Shown: positions 6,703 to 16,400 of the stretch, piece by piece
Layout of the letters: every line of letters begins with the position of its first letter
Numbering within the stretch: position 1 is the stretch's first letter
NCBI GenBank assembly: GCA_021793275.1
Contig: JAJYTC010000031.1
Coordinates: forward strand, 1-33,995
Length of the DNA stretch: 33,995 nt
Direction of reading: 5' to 3'
Origin: Deltaproteobacteria bacterium
GTDB taxonomy: Bacteria > Desulfobacterota > Syntrophobacteria > Syntrophobacterales > Syntrophobacteraceae
The notes under the pieces: generated by a model
Told to the model about the DNA's origin: nothing
Database searches by the model: none
The model's input: the letters and a program-made list of their open reading frames with translations, nothing else
Position numbers and translations under genes: made by a program

Positions 6703-7037
6703 GCGGGTGTCGAGCCGGGAATCCGTAACGTTGCGGAGCGATTCTTTTTTCAAAGAGCGGCGTTAGCGAGTGAGGCGGGCTATAGGCCTGTCCTTCGATT
6801 CCGCTTGAATCCACAAAGTTTGTACCACGAAGGTTTTTAGACGCGCAAAGCGGCAACGTGAAACGGAGACGAGAAGCGGCAATAGAAACGGCAACGAGAA
6901 AAGGCAAACTTCGCGAAGGCAAAAATTAAAAGCAGGCCCAAAAGCGCTGCCGGAATGACGGCACGAGGGTTCGTCGTTCTCATGAAGATTTGAACGGTCC
7001 GTATGGTAAAACACTCGTAGATTCCCGCAACTGTCAA

Positions 7038-7097
7038 TCCCGCGAGGCGCGGGACCGCCGGCAGAGCCGGAGGTTTATCCCCTTTATTATTATGGGG
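7038..7097. repeat. Cluster of three hairpins downstream of the pentapeptide gene
   Basis: There are three inverted repeats in 60 bases. TCCCGCG/CGCGGGA (7038-7054) has a 7-bp stem and 3-base loop; CCGGC/GCCGG (7058-7070) lies within a longer imperfect palindrome 7055-7073; CCCC/GGGG (7079-7097) has an AT loop. They begin just past the stop codon (7100) of the minus-strand pentapeptide gene. None has a proper T-run, so they may act as mRNA 3'-end protection, or be REP-like intergenic repeats. Confidence 0.55.
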
Positions 7098-7099
7098 CG

Positions 7100-7996
7100 C
7101 TACCTCGCATCGGCGAGTTGATCGTCAATAAGAAGGCTGCTGTCGAGATCGAGGAAGTTTTTTTCGTCCTCGAGGCGACGCCACTGTAGCACAAGGTGTT
7201 CTACGGGCTTGTCAATGGTTACGGTTCCTGACGGAGTGAAGGGGTAGGCGATAAAACGGCCCTTTCCCCATCCGAGTATCTTCATAAGGGCTTCTTCACC
7301 TTCGAGCCCGCTCGTGTGCGCATGGAGGACCTTGCCCGCGCCGATAAATATATCGCCCCGGTTATCTTTCGAATAAACCTCTATTCTCAGGTCGGAGCGC
7401 GAAAGGCATCCGATCTGGAGCAGGTCTGCGAGCCTGATGGCCTTGATGGCGCCCTGAAAATCCGCGCCGGAGCAGTTTTGTGCTGGGCTGAGGCCGCTGC
7501 ATCCGTCCAATATGGCTTCAGTCAGGTCCGCACCGTCAAGATTTGTCATTTTGAGATTCACATTTGTAATTCTAGCCCTTCTAAGGTTGCTTCCTTCCAG
7601 ATTGGCGCCTTCCAGGTCGGCGCCTTCGAGATCGGCCTCTTCGAGGTCGGCCTTCATCAGAGTGGTCCCTGTGAGGTTGGCTTCCTTCATGTTGGCTCCT
7701 CGAAGGACGGCCATGGACAGGTTGGCAACTCTTGCCTTCACTTTGAACAGGTTGGCTCCTTCGAGATTCGCCCCCAAAAGGTTGGCCGAATGCAGGTTCG
7801 CCATTTCCAGGTTTGCCCCTTTCAAGTTGGCGCGCTTCAAGTTTGCGCCTTCAAGGTCGGCCCCACGGAGATCGGCCTCCTCCAGCCATCCGGCATTTGA
7901 AAGATCAATGGTGGCGAGATTGACGCCCCGCAGATAGGCGGGGCCCCTGCCGGAAATAACTGCCATTAAGACCTGGTAGCGTTTAAGTTCTGACAT
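7100..7996 (-). CDS. Pentapeptide-repeat protein with C-terminal PATAN (DUF4388) domain
   Basis: 298 residues from the ATG at 7996, chosen because GGAG lies 9 bases upstream; a longer open frame to 8038 lacks a ribosome site. Residues about 20-165 are more than 25 A(N/D)LxG pentapeptides, which fold into a right-handed quadrilateral beta-helix. Residues about 185-277 (ADLLQIGCLSRSDLRIEV, DIFIGAGKVLHAHTSGLEGEEALMKILGWGKGRFIAYPF, LEDE ending) match the PATAN/DUF4388 domain, named after the N-terminus of cyanobacterial PatA and common in signalling proteins of deltaproteobacteria. There is no signal peptide, so it should be cytoplasmic. It lies on the same strand as, and upstream of, the roadblock/MglA operon but is separated by about 800 bases, so it is probably transcribed separately. 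The role is unknown; a link to the GTPase module is inference. Confidence 0.85.
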   Translation of the reverse strand: MSELKRYQVLMAVISGRGPAYLRGVNLATIDLSNAGWLEEADLRGADLEGANLKRANLKGANLEMANLHSANLLGANLEGANLFKVKARVANLSMAVLRGANMKEANLTGTTLMKADLEEADLEGADLEGANLEGSNLRRARITNVNLKMTNLDGADLTEAILDGCSGLSPAQNCSGADFQGAIKAIRLADLLQIGCLSRSDLRIEVYSKDNRGDIFIGAGKVLHAHTSGLEGEEALMKILGWGKGRFIAYPFTPSGTVTIDKPVEHLVLQWRRLEDEKNFLDLDSSLLIDDQLADAR

Positions 7997-8253
7997 TCTA
8001 AACTTCTCCCGGGGGGGTTGCTCGTGGAATCGGCGCACCGGTACATCCGGCGCTCGGGCCGGCGCATTCCGGTTCTCGGCTTTCCTTTTTATTATTCGGC
8101 TAATTATAGGAAAATGATAAGGCCAATCGTTGAATATTTTTGATTTGCTCCGTTTGCTGCAGGATCGAACCTGAAATACAAAATGGAAATTGGTTCATGG
8201 ATCGACTCGAGACGACTGGAAAGCAGCGGCACGATCATGTATGATATTCGATT

Positions 8254-9765
8254 ATGATACTATTGATAAATCCCCCACTGGTGAAGCCATCCGAGCCTCC
8301 GCCCGGTCTTGCGCGGCTTTATGGGACTCTAAGAGCCGAAGGTGTCGAGTGTGAGGCGATCGATGCGAACATCGAGGGGATCCTGTATCTATTGGGAAAG
8401 GGTTCGCCTGCTTGTGACAGTTGGACGGCGCGCGCGGTTCGAAACCGGGCGCGCAACCTGGAGTTTATACGCAGCCCGCAGTCCCGCCTGAATTTGGACC
8501 GGTACAAGCGAACGGTTTCGGACCTTAACCGGCTGCTGGGCAAGTCGGCGGATAGCATCGGGCAGGCGCGGCTGACACTTTCCAACTATCAGGATTTGGC
8601 GCTGTCCCCGGTTCGGTCCGCGGATCTATTAAAGGCGGCTGAAAAGTACGAAGCCAATCCATTCTATGAGTATTTTTCGAAAAGAATTTCCAGTGCTATC
8701 GAGCTTATTTCGCCCGGCGTGATCGGTATTTCCCTTAATTTTTTAAGCCAGGCGCTGACGGCGTTTTCGATGATCGGCTTTATAAGGGCGCGGTATGGAC
8801 GGATCAGGCTCGTTTTGGGGGGCAGCCTGGTGACTTCGTGGGTCAGGGGGCCTGGCTTGAAACAGCCTTTCGAGGGGCTGATCGACCTGGTTGTGAGCGG
8901 GCCTGGCGAGCAGGTGCTGCTCGATCTTGCCGGCATAGACAGGATCGCCAAGCGCCGGTTTTCCTATGTTCCATTCCCTGCCAACGATTACCTTTCGCCC
9001 GGCCCGATTGTGTCCTACAGCGCATCTTGCGGATGCTGGTGGAACCGCTGCTCCTTTTGCCCCGAAAAGGCTGAAGGGATCCGCTACGAGCCGGTCCCGC
9101 CAAAGGAAGCGGTGCTGGAAGCAAGGGAGTTATGCTCGGCGCATCGGCCGGCCCTCATTCATTTCGTAGACAGCGCAATGAGCCCGGCGCTTTTGAGCAG
9201 ACTTGCGGAAAACCCGCCGGGTGCACCGTGGTACGGTTTTGCACGGATGACCAAAAGGCTTGCGGATGAAGATTTTTGCCGCGCGCTCAAAGCCGGCGGC
9301 TGCGTTATGCTCAAGCTCGGCGTCGAATCGGGCGATCAGTCGGTCCTCGACCTCGAAGGCAAAGGCATGGAACTCGGCCTTGCCTCAAGAATTCTTGCCT
9401 CGCTTAAAAAGTCCGGCATCGGCACCTACGTCTACCTTCTTTTCGGCGCACCATCGGAATCGGAAGCCGAAGCCCGAAATACGCTCGATTTTACGGTCCG
9501 TCACGCTGCGTTGATCGATTTTTTGAATCTTGCGGTGTTCAATATGCCGGTCAACAGCCCCGATGCAAAGAGACTGGCAACTTCTCCCCATTATGAAGGA
9601 GACCTTTCCCTTTACACGGGGTTTCGCCACCCGAAAGGTTGGGACAGAGCGAAAGTCAGGCACTTTCTCGAATCCGAATTCAAAAGGCGCCCCGCAATCG
9701 CCGCGGTTTTATCCAATGATCCGCCGCTGTTTACTTCCAACCACGCGCCGTTTTTCGTAGGATAG
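8254..9765 (+). CDS. Radical SAM protein with B12-binding-like N-terminal domain
   Basis: 503 residues. The start MILLINPPLVKPSEPPPGLARLYGTLR is that of the B12-binding/radical SAM superfamily; a Rossmann-like stretch continues to LVLGGSLVTSW and DLVVSGPGE. The radical SAM domain begins near residue 255 with SCGCWWNRCSFCPE: Cys259, Cys261, Cys266 and Cys269. The last two fit the usual CxxC end, but the preceding Cys261 gives CX4CX2C instead of CX3CX2C. Downstream are MLKLGVESGDQSVLDLEGKGM and TYVYLLFGAPSESEAEA, typical of the TIM-barrel part. It should bind a 4Fe-4S cluster and cleave S-adenosylmethionine; the substrate is unknown. No clear ribosome site precedes the ATG, and an in-frame stop at 8242 rules out an upstream start. 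It ends 13 bases from the convergent response-regulator gene. Confidence 0.85.
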   Translation: MILLINPPLVKPSEPPPGLARLYGTLRAEGVECEAIDANIEGILYLLGKGSPACDSWTARAVRNRARNLEFIRSPQSRLNLDRYKRTVSDLNRLLGKSADSIGQARLTLSNYQDLALSPVRSADLLKAAEKYEANPFYEYFSKRISSAIELISPGVIGISLNFLSQALTAFSMIGFIRARYGRIRLVLGGSLVTSWVRGPGLKQPFEGLIDLVVSGPGEQVLLDLAGIDRIAKRRFSYVPFPANDYLSPGPIVSYSASCGCWWNRCSFCPEKAEGIRYEPVPPKEAVLEARELCSAHRPALIHFVDSAMSPALLSRLAENPPGAPWYGFARMTKRLADEDFCRALKAGGCVMLKLGVESGDQSVLDLEGKGMELGLASRILASLKKSGIGTYVYLLFGAPSESEAEARNTLDFTVRHAALIDFLNLAVFNMPVNSPDAKRLATSPHYEGDLSLYTGFRHPKGWDRAKVRHFLESEFKRRPAIAAVLSNDPPLFTSNHAPFFVG

Positions 9766-9778
9766 CTTAAAGGGCGTT

Positions 9779-11173
9779 TCAGGCAGGGAAATCGATCTGT
9801 TTCTTTTTCATCTTTTCTATGAGGGTCGTGCGGTTCAGACCGAGCAGCTTGGCGGCCTTGTTCTTGACCCCGCCCGTGCGCTGCAGGGCGTCGAGGATCA
9901 AGCGGTTTTCGAGATTGTCAAGCAACTCCTTTAAATTTATCCCGTCTTCGCCCAATTCTATGAGCGCCGTTTCGGGCTCTTTGCAGTCCTCTTCAAGGAT
10001 CTGCATTCTTTTCGGAAGGTCATGGAGCTGTATTTCGTCCGCATCGGTCAAAATTACCAACCGCTCGATAACATTTTCAAGCTCGCGGACGTTTCCCGGC
10101 CAGTCGTATTGTTTCAAGCTCTCAAGGGCGGCATTGGACAGCCGCTTGATGGGAATGGTTTTTTTCTGACAGTGCTGATTGAGAAAATACCGGACCAGGA
10201 GCGCTACATCGCCCGCACGCTCTCTCAAAGGCGGGACGTGGATGGGGATTACGTTCAGCCGGTAGAAGAGGTCCTCGCGGAATTCGTTTTCAGCTACCGC
10301 GCGCTCCAGATCCTTATTGGTAGCAGCCAAAATGCGAACATCGACTTCAACCGTTCTCGATCCGCCAACCCTTTGGAACTTGGTTTCCTGCAGGAAACGA
10401 AGCAGCTTCACCTGAAGCTTCGGGCTCATTTCCCCGATTTCATCGAGGAAGACCGTGCCTTTATTGGCCAGTTCGAACCGTCCCCGCCTCTCTTTGAAAG
10501 CGCCGGTGAATGCCCCTTTTTCATGGCCGAACAGCTCGCTTTCCAGCAGTTCTTCGGGAATGGCGCCGCAGTTTATGGGCACAAAAGGCATATCGCTGCG
10601 AGGACTTTGGAAGTGGATGGCGTTTGCTATAAGTTCTTTCCCCGTGCCGCTTTCCCCGGTTATGAGCACAGTCGAATCGGTCCTGGCCACCCGTTTGATT
10701 ATACCGTAGAGTTGCTGCATGGGCGCGCTTTGGCCGATAATCCTCTCGAGCCGATGCTGCTCCAGGATTTGAGACCGAAGAGCCACATTCTGTTCCTTGA
10801 GGTCTTTATGCTCGATCGCCCTTTTCAGAGTCAGGACAATTTCGTCGAGATTGGCGGGCTTGGAAAGATAGTCGTAAGCGCCGCGTTTGATCGCTTCGAC
10901 CGCCGTCTCTATTGTTCCAAATCCCGTAAGAACGATTACGGGGGTTTCCGGGTAATGTTGGACGAAATGGTCAAGGACTTCCATCCCGTTGATGTCGGGC
11001 ATAAAGAGGTCGGTGAGAACCAGTTTGAAGCTGCTTTTGTCGGCGGCCTCGATGGCCTCCTTTCCGCAGGACGCAACCTCTAACTCGTATCCTTCGGCCT
11101 CGAGGCGTTCGACCACAACTTCAAGGGTTAGAGGTTCGTCGTCGGCAATGAGAATTTTCGGCTTCAGTCCCAT
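9779..11173 (-). CDS. Sigma-54-dependent response regulator, NtrC family
   Basis: 464 residues from the ATG at 11173, which has AGGT 6 bases upstream; a TTG one codon earlier is the alternative. The receiver domain (1-120) has acidic residues Asp11/Asp12, phospho-acceptor Asp55 (LTDLFMP), Thr83 and Lys105. The AAA+ domain has Walker A GESGTGKE (173-180), the sigma-54 contact loop GAFTGA (220-225) and Walker B FLDEIGEM (Asp244, Glu245). A Fis-type helix-turn-helix ends the protein (KNKAAKLLGLNRTTLIEKMKKK). When phosphorylated it should oligomerise and activate sigma-54 promoters. No histidine kinase gene is in the window, so its partner and targets are unknown. It follows the DtxR-family gene on the same strand after 83 bases and may be co-transcribed with it. 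Confidence 0.95.
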   Translation of the reverse strand: MGLKPKILIADDEPLTLEVVVERLEAEGYELEVASCGKEAIEAADKSSFKLVLTDLFMPDINGMEVLDHFVQHYPETPVIVLTGFGTIETAVEAIKRGAYDYLSKPANLDEIVLTLKRAIEHKDLKEQNVALRSQILEQHRLERIIGQSAPMQQLYGIIKRVARTDSTVLITGESGTGKELIANAIHFQSPRSDMPFVPINCGAIPEELLESELFGHEKGAFTGAFKERRGRFELANKGTVFLDEIGEMSPKLQVKLLRFLQETKFQRVGGSRTVEVDVRILAATNKDLERAVAENEFREDLFYRLNVIPIHVPPLRERAGDVALLVRYFLNQHCQKKTIPIKRLSNAALESLKQYDWPGNVRELENVIERLVILTDADEIQLHDLPKRMQILEEDCKEPETALIELGEDGINLKELLDNLENRLILDALQRTGGVKNKAAKLLGLNRTTLIEKMKKKQIDFPA

Positions 11174-11256
11174 CAATTTACCTGGTTATGCTCAGGGTCA
11201 GCGATCCAGCAATAAGTATCCCCGCAATTCACAGCCACACGGCAACATTGCCGCAT

Positions 11257-11790
11257 CTACCCCTCATGCTCCTCGATGCGTTGGGTTTGCAGGCGCTCCA
11301 TGCAAAGCTTCAGGCACTCGAGGCAGTCCGAGGTCTGGAGGCCAAGCTTGCAGAAACGTCCGAACGCGTCGAACCAGTCATTGCCGGTCCTGGGGCAGAT
11401 GCTCACGAATTCAAGGAACCGCACCAGCCGTTCGGTAGCCGTAGGGTCAATGGCGTGCTCGATGCGGCAGGCATTGGCTTCGGCGTCTTCGACGCCGAGT
11501 TGCAGGGTATTTGCAAAAAACTCTTTCAGCACTTTGTGACGATGGATCACTTCCCGCGCTATGTCACGTCCGGAAGGCGTGAGGGTGATAAAACTATACG
11601 GGCTGTAGTTGATCAGACCTCGACCTGCCAAGGCCTTGAGAGCACCGGTCACTGAAGCGCGCTGCACGCTCATCTGTTCGGCTATGTCCTTCGCTCTCGC
11701 AACACGGTTGGACTGCTCGAGATGGAAGATGACTTCCAGGTAATCTTCCAGGCTGGAGGACAACCCCTCGGTGTTTTCGCCACAGAGCAT
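11257..11790 (-). CDS. DtxR/MntR-family metal-dependent transcriptional regulator
   Basis: 177 residues. The N-terminal winged helix (SSSLEDYLEVIFHLEQ ... AKDIAEQMSVQRASVTGALKALAGRGLINYSPY) is followed by the metal-binding and dimerisation domain with HRHKVLKEFF (His83, His85) and ACRIEHAI (Cys108, Glu111, His112). A Cys at the first of these positions is as in iron-responsive DtxR/IdeR rather than Bacillus MntR, where it is Glu; this suggests iron sensing. The tail is Cys-rich (Cys132, 147, 156, 159 and 163, including CLEC), so a second metal or redox site is possible. GAGAGG precedes the ATG by 5-6 bases. The gene is divergent from the RND efflux operon with 451 bases between, and lies upstream of the NtrC-type regulator. 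Confidence 0.9.
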   Translation of the reverse strand: MLCGENTEGLSSSLEDYLEVIFHLEQSNRVARAKDIAEQMSVQRASVTGALKALAGRGLINYSPYSFITLTPSGRDIAREVIHRHKVLKEFFANTLQLGVEDAEANACRIEHAIDPTATERLVRFLEFVSICPRTGNDWFDAFGRFCKLGLQTSDCLECLKLCMERLQTQRIEEHEG

Positions 11791-12241
11791 TTTATCCTCT
11801 CCGTTCTAACCAGACACTTCCAATCATCACGACTATGAGAAAGATTACTTCATCTTTGCGCATTGAGTCAAGCAAATCGCACGGTTGCGCGACCATTCCG
11901 GCATTTGCCAAAATGAAGCGATTATCGACCGTTTCGCGGTTATTTATAGCGTTGAGTCCCCAAAAAGGCGAATGCCGCACTTTTGGGCGGCCGAGCAAAG
12001 ATTCGGGTCCATGGCGGCAAGGGGGAGCCGGGGTCGGAATGGTGCGAGGAAAAATTTCTCTTGCCCGACCTCCTGCAAGGAGGGTAAAGGCAATTAACAA
12101 ATTTTTACAAAAGTTTATTTGCCCGGGCGACAGCAGATAGCTAGGATGCGCCCATGAATCCGCCCCTGACCATATTAGGCTCGCTAGCGTTCTGAGTGAA
12201 AAGGGCGCTTCCCGATCTGTGATTACTGCAAAGGCAATCGA
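11791..12241. other. Intergenic region between the DtxR-family gene and the RND operon
   Basis: 451 bases that must hold the divergent promoters of the metal regulator (-) and the efflux operon (+). A hairpin CCTCC/GGAGG with a 5-base loop lies at 12069-12083 and an AT-rich block (AATTAACAAATTTTTACAAA) at 12091-12110. I cannot fix a convincing -35/-10 pair or a DtxR-type palindrome. No gene is supported here. Confidence 0.5.
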
Positions 12242-13447
12242 ATGACTTTTTCATCTGAAGTCGAAGAGAACAAGATTCCGATACGGAAACCGCCGCGAGG
12301 CAAGCTTGGAGTTCGGGTATTTACGGCTCTGCTTGCGGGGATTTTAATCTATGCCGGAAGCAGGGTATTTTGGGGAAAACGTGCGGAGGGGCAACGTCCG
12401 CACTTCCAGATGAGCGTTCCTGTTGTGGCCGTTGTCGCCAAGAAGGGAGATATCCCCGTATATATCACAGGACTGGGGACGGTCACCGCGCTGTATACCG
12501 CAACCATACTCAGCCAGGTCGACGGTCAGGTCTTAACGGTCCCGTTTAAAGAGGGCGATGTAGTGAATAAAGGGGCGATGCTGGCGCAGATAGACCCGGC
12601 GCCCTACGAAGCGGCGCTGCTCCAGGCGCAGGGCACGTTGGAAAGAGATAAGGCCTTGCTCGCAGAGGCCCGAAGAGATCTCAAACGATACGATATCCTT
12701 GCACAGCAGAATTCAATAGCCCTCCAGCAGAGGGACGATCAGAAATACCTGGTGCAGCAGTATGAAGGGACTGTCAAGCTGGATGAGGGATTGGTCCAAG
12801 CGGCCAAAGTAAACCTGGCTTTTACGCGGATCAGCGCCCCGTTCTCGGGACGAATGGGACTGAGGTTTGTGGACCCTGGAAACATCGTTCACGCGACCGG
12901 CACCAACGCAATTGCGGTGATCACCAAGGACCAGCCCATTACGGTCATTTTCCCGGTTCCCGAAGAGGACGCGCCTGCGGTCATGAAAGCGCTCAACGCC
13001 AAGAAAAGCCTCAAGGTTGAAGCATTGGATCGCGCCCAAAATCGTGTGATCGCCACAGGCCGCCTGCTTGCCGCGGATAATCAGATCGACACCACCACGG
13101 GTACGATCAGGCTCAAAGCCATTTTCGCAAACGAAGACCATGCCCTTTTCCCCAACGCGTTCGTCAATGCCAGGGTGCTGATGAAAACATTGCGGGGCGT
13201 GACGGTAGTTCCGTCGTCGGCCGTACAGCGAAGCCCGGAAGGAACATTCGTCTATGTTGTAGAGAAGAATAATACCGTTTCGGTGCGCCGGGTTACGCTT
13301 GGTCCTGCCGAAAAGGACAGGCAGTCTATCGCCAAAGGACTTTCTCCCGGCGAAACCGTTGTGGTTGAGGGTGTTGAAAAGCTGCAAGAAGGTAGCATGG
13401 TCCGAGTTCAAGCTCCGCGCGCGAATCCATCCGGAAAGCAAAGCTGA
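12242..13447 (+). CDS. mdtA: RND efflux pump periplasmic adaptor subunit, MdtA-like
   Basis: 401 residues. An N-terminal anchor ([20 protein letters not shown], about 24-43) follows a short cytoplasmic tail. Then come the biotinyl-lipoyl half-domains ([51 protein letters not shown] and [23 protein letters not shown]), a helical hairpin between them, a beta-barrel domain and a membrane-proximal domain ending near [17 protein letters not shown]. The adaptor bridges the inner-membrane RND pump and the outer-membrane channel. AAGG precedes the ATG by 7 bases. Its TGA overlaps the ATG of the next gene by one base, so the operon is translationally coupled. The symbol follows the MdtABC arrangement (adaptor plus two unlike pumps); the exported compounds are not known. 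Confidence 0.9.
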   Translation: MTFSSEVEENKIPIRKPPRGKLGVRVFTALLAGILIYAGSRVFWGKRAEGQRPHFQMSVPVVAVVAKKGDIPVYITGLGTVTALYTATILSQVDGQVLTVPFKEGDVVNKGAMLAQIDPAPYEAALLQAQGTLERDKALLAEARRDLKRYDILAQQNSIALQQRDDQKYLVQQYEGTVKLDEGLVQAAKVNLAFTRISAPFSGRMGLRFVDPGNIVHATGTNAIAVITKDQPITVIFPVPEEDAPAVMKALNAKKSLKVEALDRAQNRVIATGRLLAADNQIDTTTGTIRLKAIFANEDHALFPNAFVNARVLMKTLRGVTVVPSSAVQRSPEGTFVYVVEKNNTVSVRRVTLGPAEKDRQSIAKGLSPGETVVVEGVEKLQEGSMVRVQAPRANPSGKQS

Positions 13448-16400
13448 TGAACCCTTCTCGCACCTTCATCCTCAGGCCTGTTGCGACCACCCTGCTGATG
13501 GTGGCCATTCTGCTGGCAGGCGCGGTGGCATATTATCAATTGCCTGTCTCCGCCCTGCCGCAGGTGGAATATCCCACCATCCAGGTATTGACATTCTTTC
13601 CAGGCGCAAGCCCCGACGTGATGGCTGCAACCGTAACGGCGCCCCTGGAGCGCCAGTTCGGTCAAATGCCCGGCCTAAAACAGATGATCTCCAACAGTTC
13701 GAACGGCAGTTCGGTGATCATACTCCAGTTCAGCCTGGATCTGAGTCTGGACGTCGCCGAGCAGGAGGTGCAGGCGGCAATCAACGCTGCGGCGACTTTC
13801 CTGCCTTCGAACCTTCCGAACCCGCCGGTCTACAGCAAGGTCAATCCTGCGGACGCTCCGATTTTGACGCTGGCGCTCACCTCGAAGACTCTCACTTTGC
13901 CCAGGGTCGAGGATTTGGCCGACACGAGACTTGCCCAGAAAATCTCGCAACTGCCCGGAGTAGGGCTGGTCAGTATAAGCGGGGGGCAGAGGCCCGCGGT
14001 CCGCATAGATGTCAACCCGGTGGCCCTGTCCGCTTACGGGCTGAGCCTGGAGGACATTCGCGAGGCTATCGACGCCGCCAATGTGAACATGGCCAAAGGG
14101 TCTTTCGACGGCCCGAGGCAGTCTTCGCTGATAGGAGCGAACGATCAACTTCTAAGCGCCGGGGAATACCGTCCTTTGGTCGTCGCATATCGCAACAACG
14201 CCCCGGTGGTGTTGTCCGACGTGGCGACGGTGAGCGACGGGGCTGAAAATGAAGACGAGGCTGCCTGGATGAACACCACCCCGGCAGTGATAGTCAATAT
14301 ACAGAGACAGCCGGGGGCCAATGTTATCCAGGTTGTAGACAGGATCAAACGGTTGCTGCCCGTGCTGAAGAGCACACTGCCGGCAGCCGTGAATGTTCGG
14401 ATTTTGACTGACCGCACCACGACGATCCGCAGCTCGGTCGAGGATGTTCAGTCCGAACTCGTGCTGGCCGTAGCGCTTGTCATTATGGTGATATTTCTAT
14501 TTTTGCGCAACCTTTCGGCCACGATCATTCCCGGCGCCGCAGTTCCGCTGTCACTGGTCGGCACATTCGGTGTCATGTACCTGCTGGGGTTCAGCCTCAA
14601 CAACCTTTCTCTCATGGCGCTCACTATATCCACGGGGTTCGTTGTCGATGACGCCATCGTCATGATCGAAAACGTCGCGCGCTACATCGAGCAGGGGGAC
14701 TCTCCCGTTGAGGCCGCGCTGAAGGGTTCGGCTCAGATCGCCTTTACGATCATGTCTCTTACCGTTTCGCTCATTGCCGTCCTCATTCCGTTGCTTTTCA
14801 TGGGCGACGTGGTGGGAAGACTGTTCCGCGAGTTCGCCGTTACCCTTGGCGTTACAATCCTGATTTCGGCGGTTGTCTCGCTGACTTTGACGCCAATGAT
14901 GTGCGCCCGCCTGCTGCGCCATACGCCCGAGGAAGAACAGGGCAAGTTATACAGGAAATCCCAGATAGCCTGGGAGAAGCTCATCAGCTTCTACGGAAGA
15001 ACTCTGCGCTGGGTGCTCGACCGGCAGACGGCCGTCCTTATCGTGGCGGCGGTGACACTGGTGGTGACTGTCTTGCTGTATATTATCGTGCCTAAAGGTT
15101 TTTTCCCGGTGCAGGATACGGGCCTTATCCTGGGCATCTCGGAAGCGCCCCAGTCGATATCTTTCCCGGCCATGGCCGAAAAGGAACAGGCCCTTGCCGG
15201 GATAATCCTCAAGGACCCTGCGGTCCAAAGCCTGTCCACATTCATCGGCATAGACGGAACAAACCTTACCATGAACTCGGGCCGGATGTTGATCAATTTG
15301 AAACCGCTAAAAGAGCGCCGCATCAGCGCCAGCGCGGTAATTCGCCGTCTTCAAAAAGAAGTGTCAAAACTCCATGGCATTACGCTGTATATGCAACCGG
15401 TGCAGGATCTAACGGTCGAAGACCAAGTGGCCCGTACGCAGTTTCAGTACACTTTGGAAGATCCTAATATCAAGGAGTTGAATAAATGGGTAGTGAAGTT
15501 TGTCGCAGCCTTGCGTAAATGTCCCGAGCTAAGCGATGTGAGCAGCAATCTTCAGGACCAGGGGCTGGAGGCGCACTTAACCATCAACCGCTCCGCCGCT
15601 TCACGCTACGGGATTACGCCCGAGTTGCTGGACAATACTCTCTACGACGCTTTTGGCCAGAGACAGATATCGACCATTTTTACCCAGTTGAATCAGTATC
15701 GTGTTATCCTCGAGGTAGAACCCGCTTTCAGACAAAGCCCCGCCGACCTTAAGGACATCTACATCCCGACGCAAACAACCTCGATTCCCACTACGGCCGC
15801 GGTAACGACCCCTGTCTCGCCTGTTCCCGATACACTGTCCCCGGTGACGCCTATCGCTTCGACAACCAAACCGGTGACATCCCCGGCCGCATCCGCCCCG
15901 GCAACGCCTTCCGCCGTTACAACGAATTCGACCACTGCCGGAGTGATCATGACCGGCCCGGAGGGACAAGTGCCTCTGAGCGCAATCACGCGCCTTGCAA
16001 TGGGCACTGGCCCTCTTGTGATCAGCCACCTGGGACAGTTCCCGGCCGCGACCGTTTCTTTCAACCTGGCGCCGGGGGCGTCGCTCGGGCAGGCCACCGA
16101 CGACATCGAGGAGATTGCGGCCAAACTGGGCATGCCGCGCAGCATTCAGACAAGCTTTCAGGGAACGGCCCAAGCATTCCGGGCGGCCCAGGTCAATGAA
16201 CCGATTCTTTTACTGGCGGCCCTGGTAACCGTCTATATCGTGCTCGGCGTTTTGTACGAAAGCTACATACACCCGATCACGATTCTTTCGACGCTGCCTT
16301 CCGCGGGCATAGGAGCACTTCTGGCGCTGCTGATCTTTCATTTGGAATTCAGCGTGATCGCGCTGATCGGCCTTATTCTGCTGATAGGTATCGTTAAGAA

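Larger units (their letters stand above)
6306..7037. other. Non-coding region between the GTPase operon and the pentapeptide gene
   Basis: Together with the hairpins at 7038-7097 this makes nearly 800 bases without a convincing gene. It should contain the promoter of the minus-strand roadblock/MglA operon; I cannot fix it (TTGACC at 6584-6579 on the minus strand has no good -10). It holds a hairpin with T-run, the AACAGC repeat array, a 14-bp tandem duplication and a degenerate CACGAAGG/GCAAAGCGG-type tract at about 6820-6930, typical of decayed intergenic repeats. The open frames crossing it have no domain or ribosome site and follow repeat periodicity. Confidence 0.6.

Noticed and set aside
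6581-6922. Minus-strand open frame of 113 codons in the non-coding region
   Set aside because: Its C-terminal half is only the translation of the TAACAGC and GTGATG repeats, and no ribosome site precedes it.
7997-8038. Upstream extension of the pentapeptide protein by 14 residues
   Set aside because: The downstream ATG has a good GGAG at proper spacing; the extension lacks one and would encode that ribosome site as protein.
10022-11083. Long plus-strand open frame (353 codons) opposite the NtrC-family regulator
   Set aside because: It is antisense to an unmistakable gene over its whole length, has no domain or ribosome site, and is an effect of codon bias in the real gene.
13299-14246. Plus-strand open frame (315 codons) overlapping the adaptor and first pump genes in another frame
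   Set aside because: Out-of-frame shadow; the real genes there are continuous and typical.
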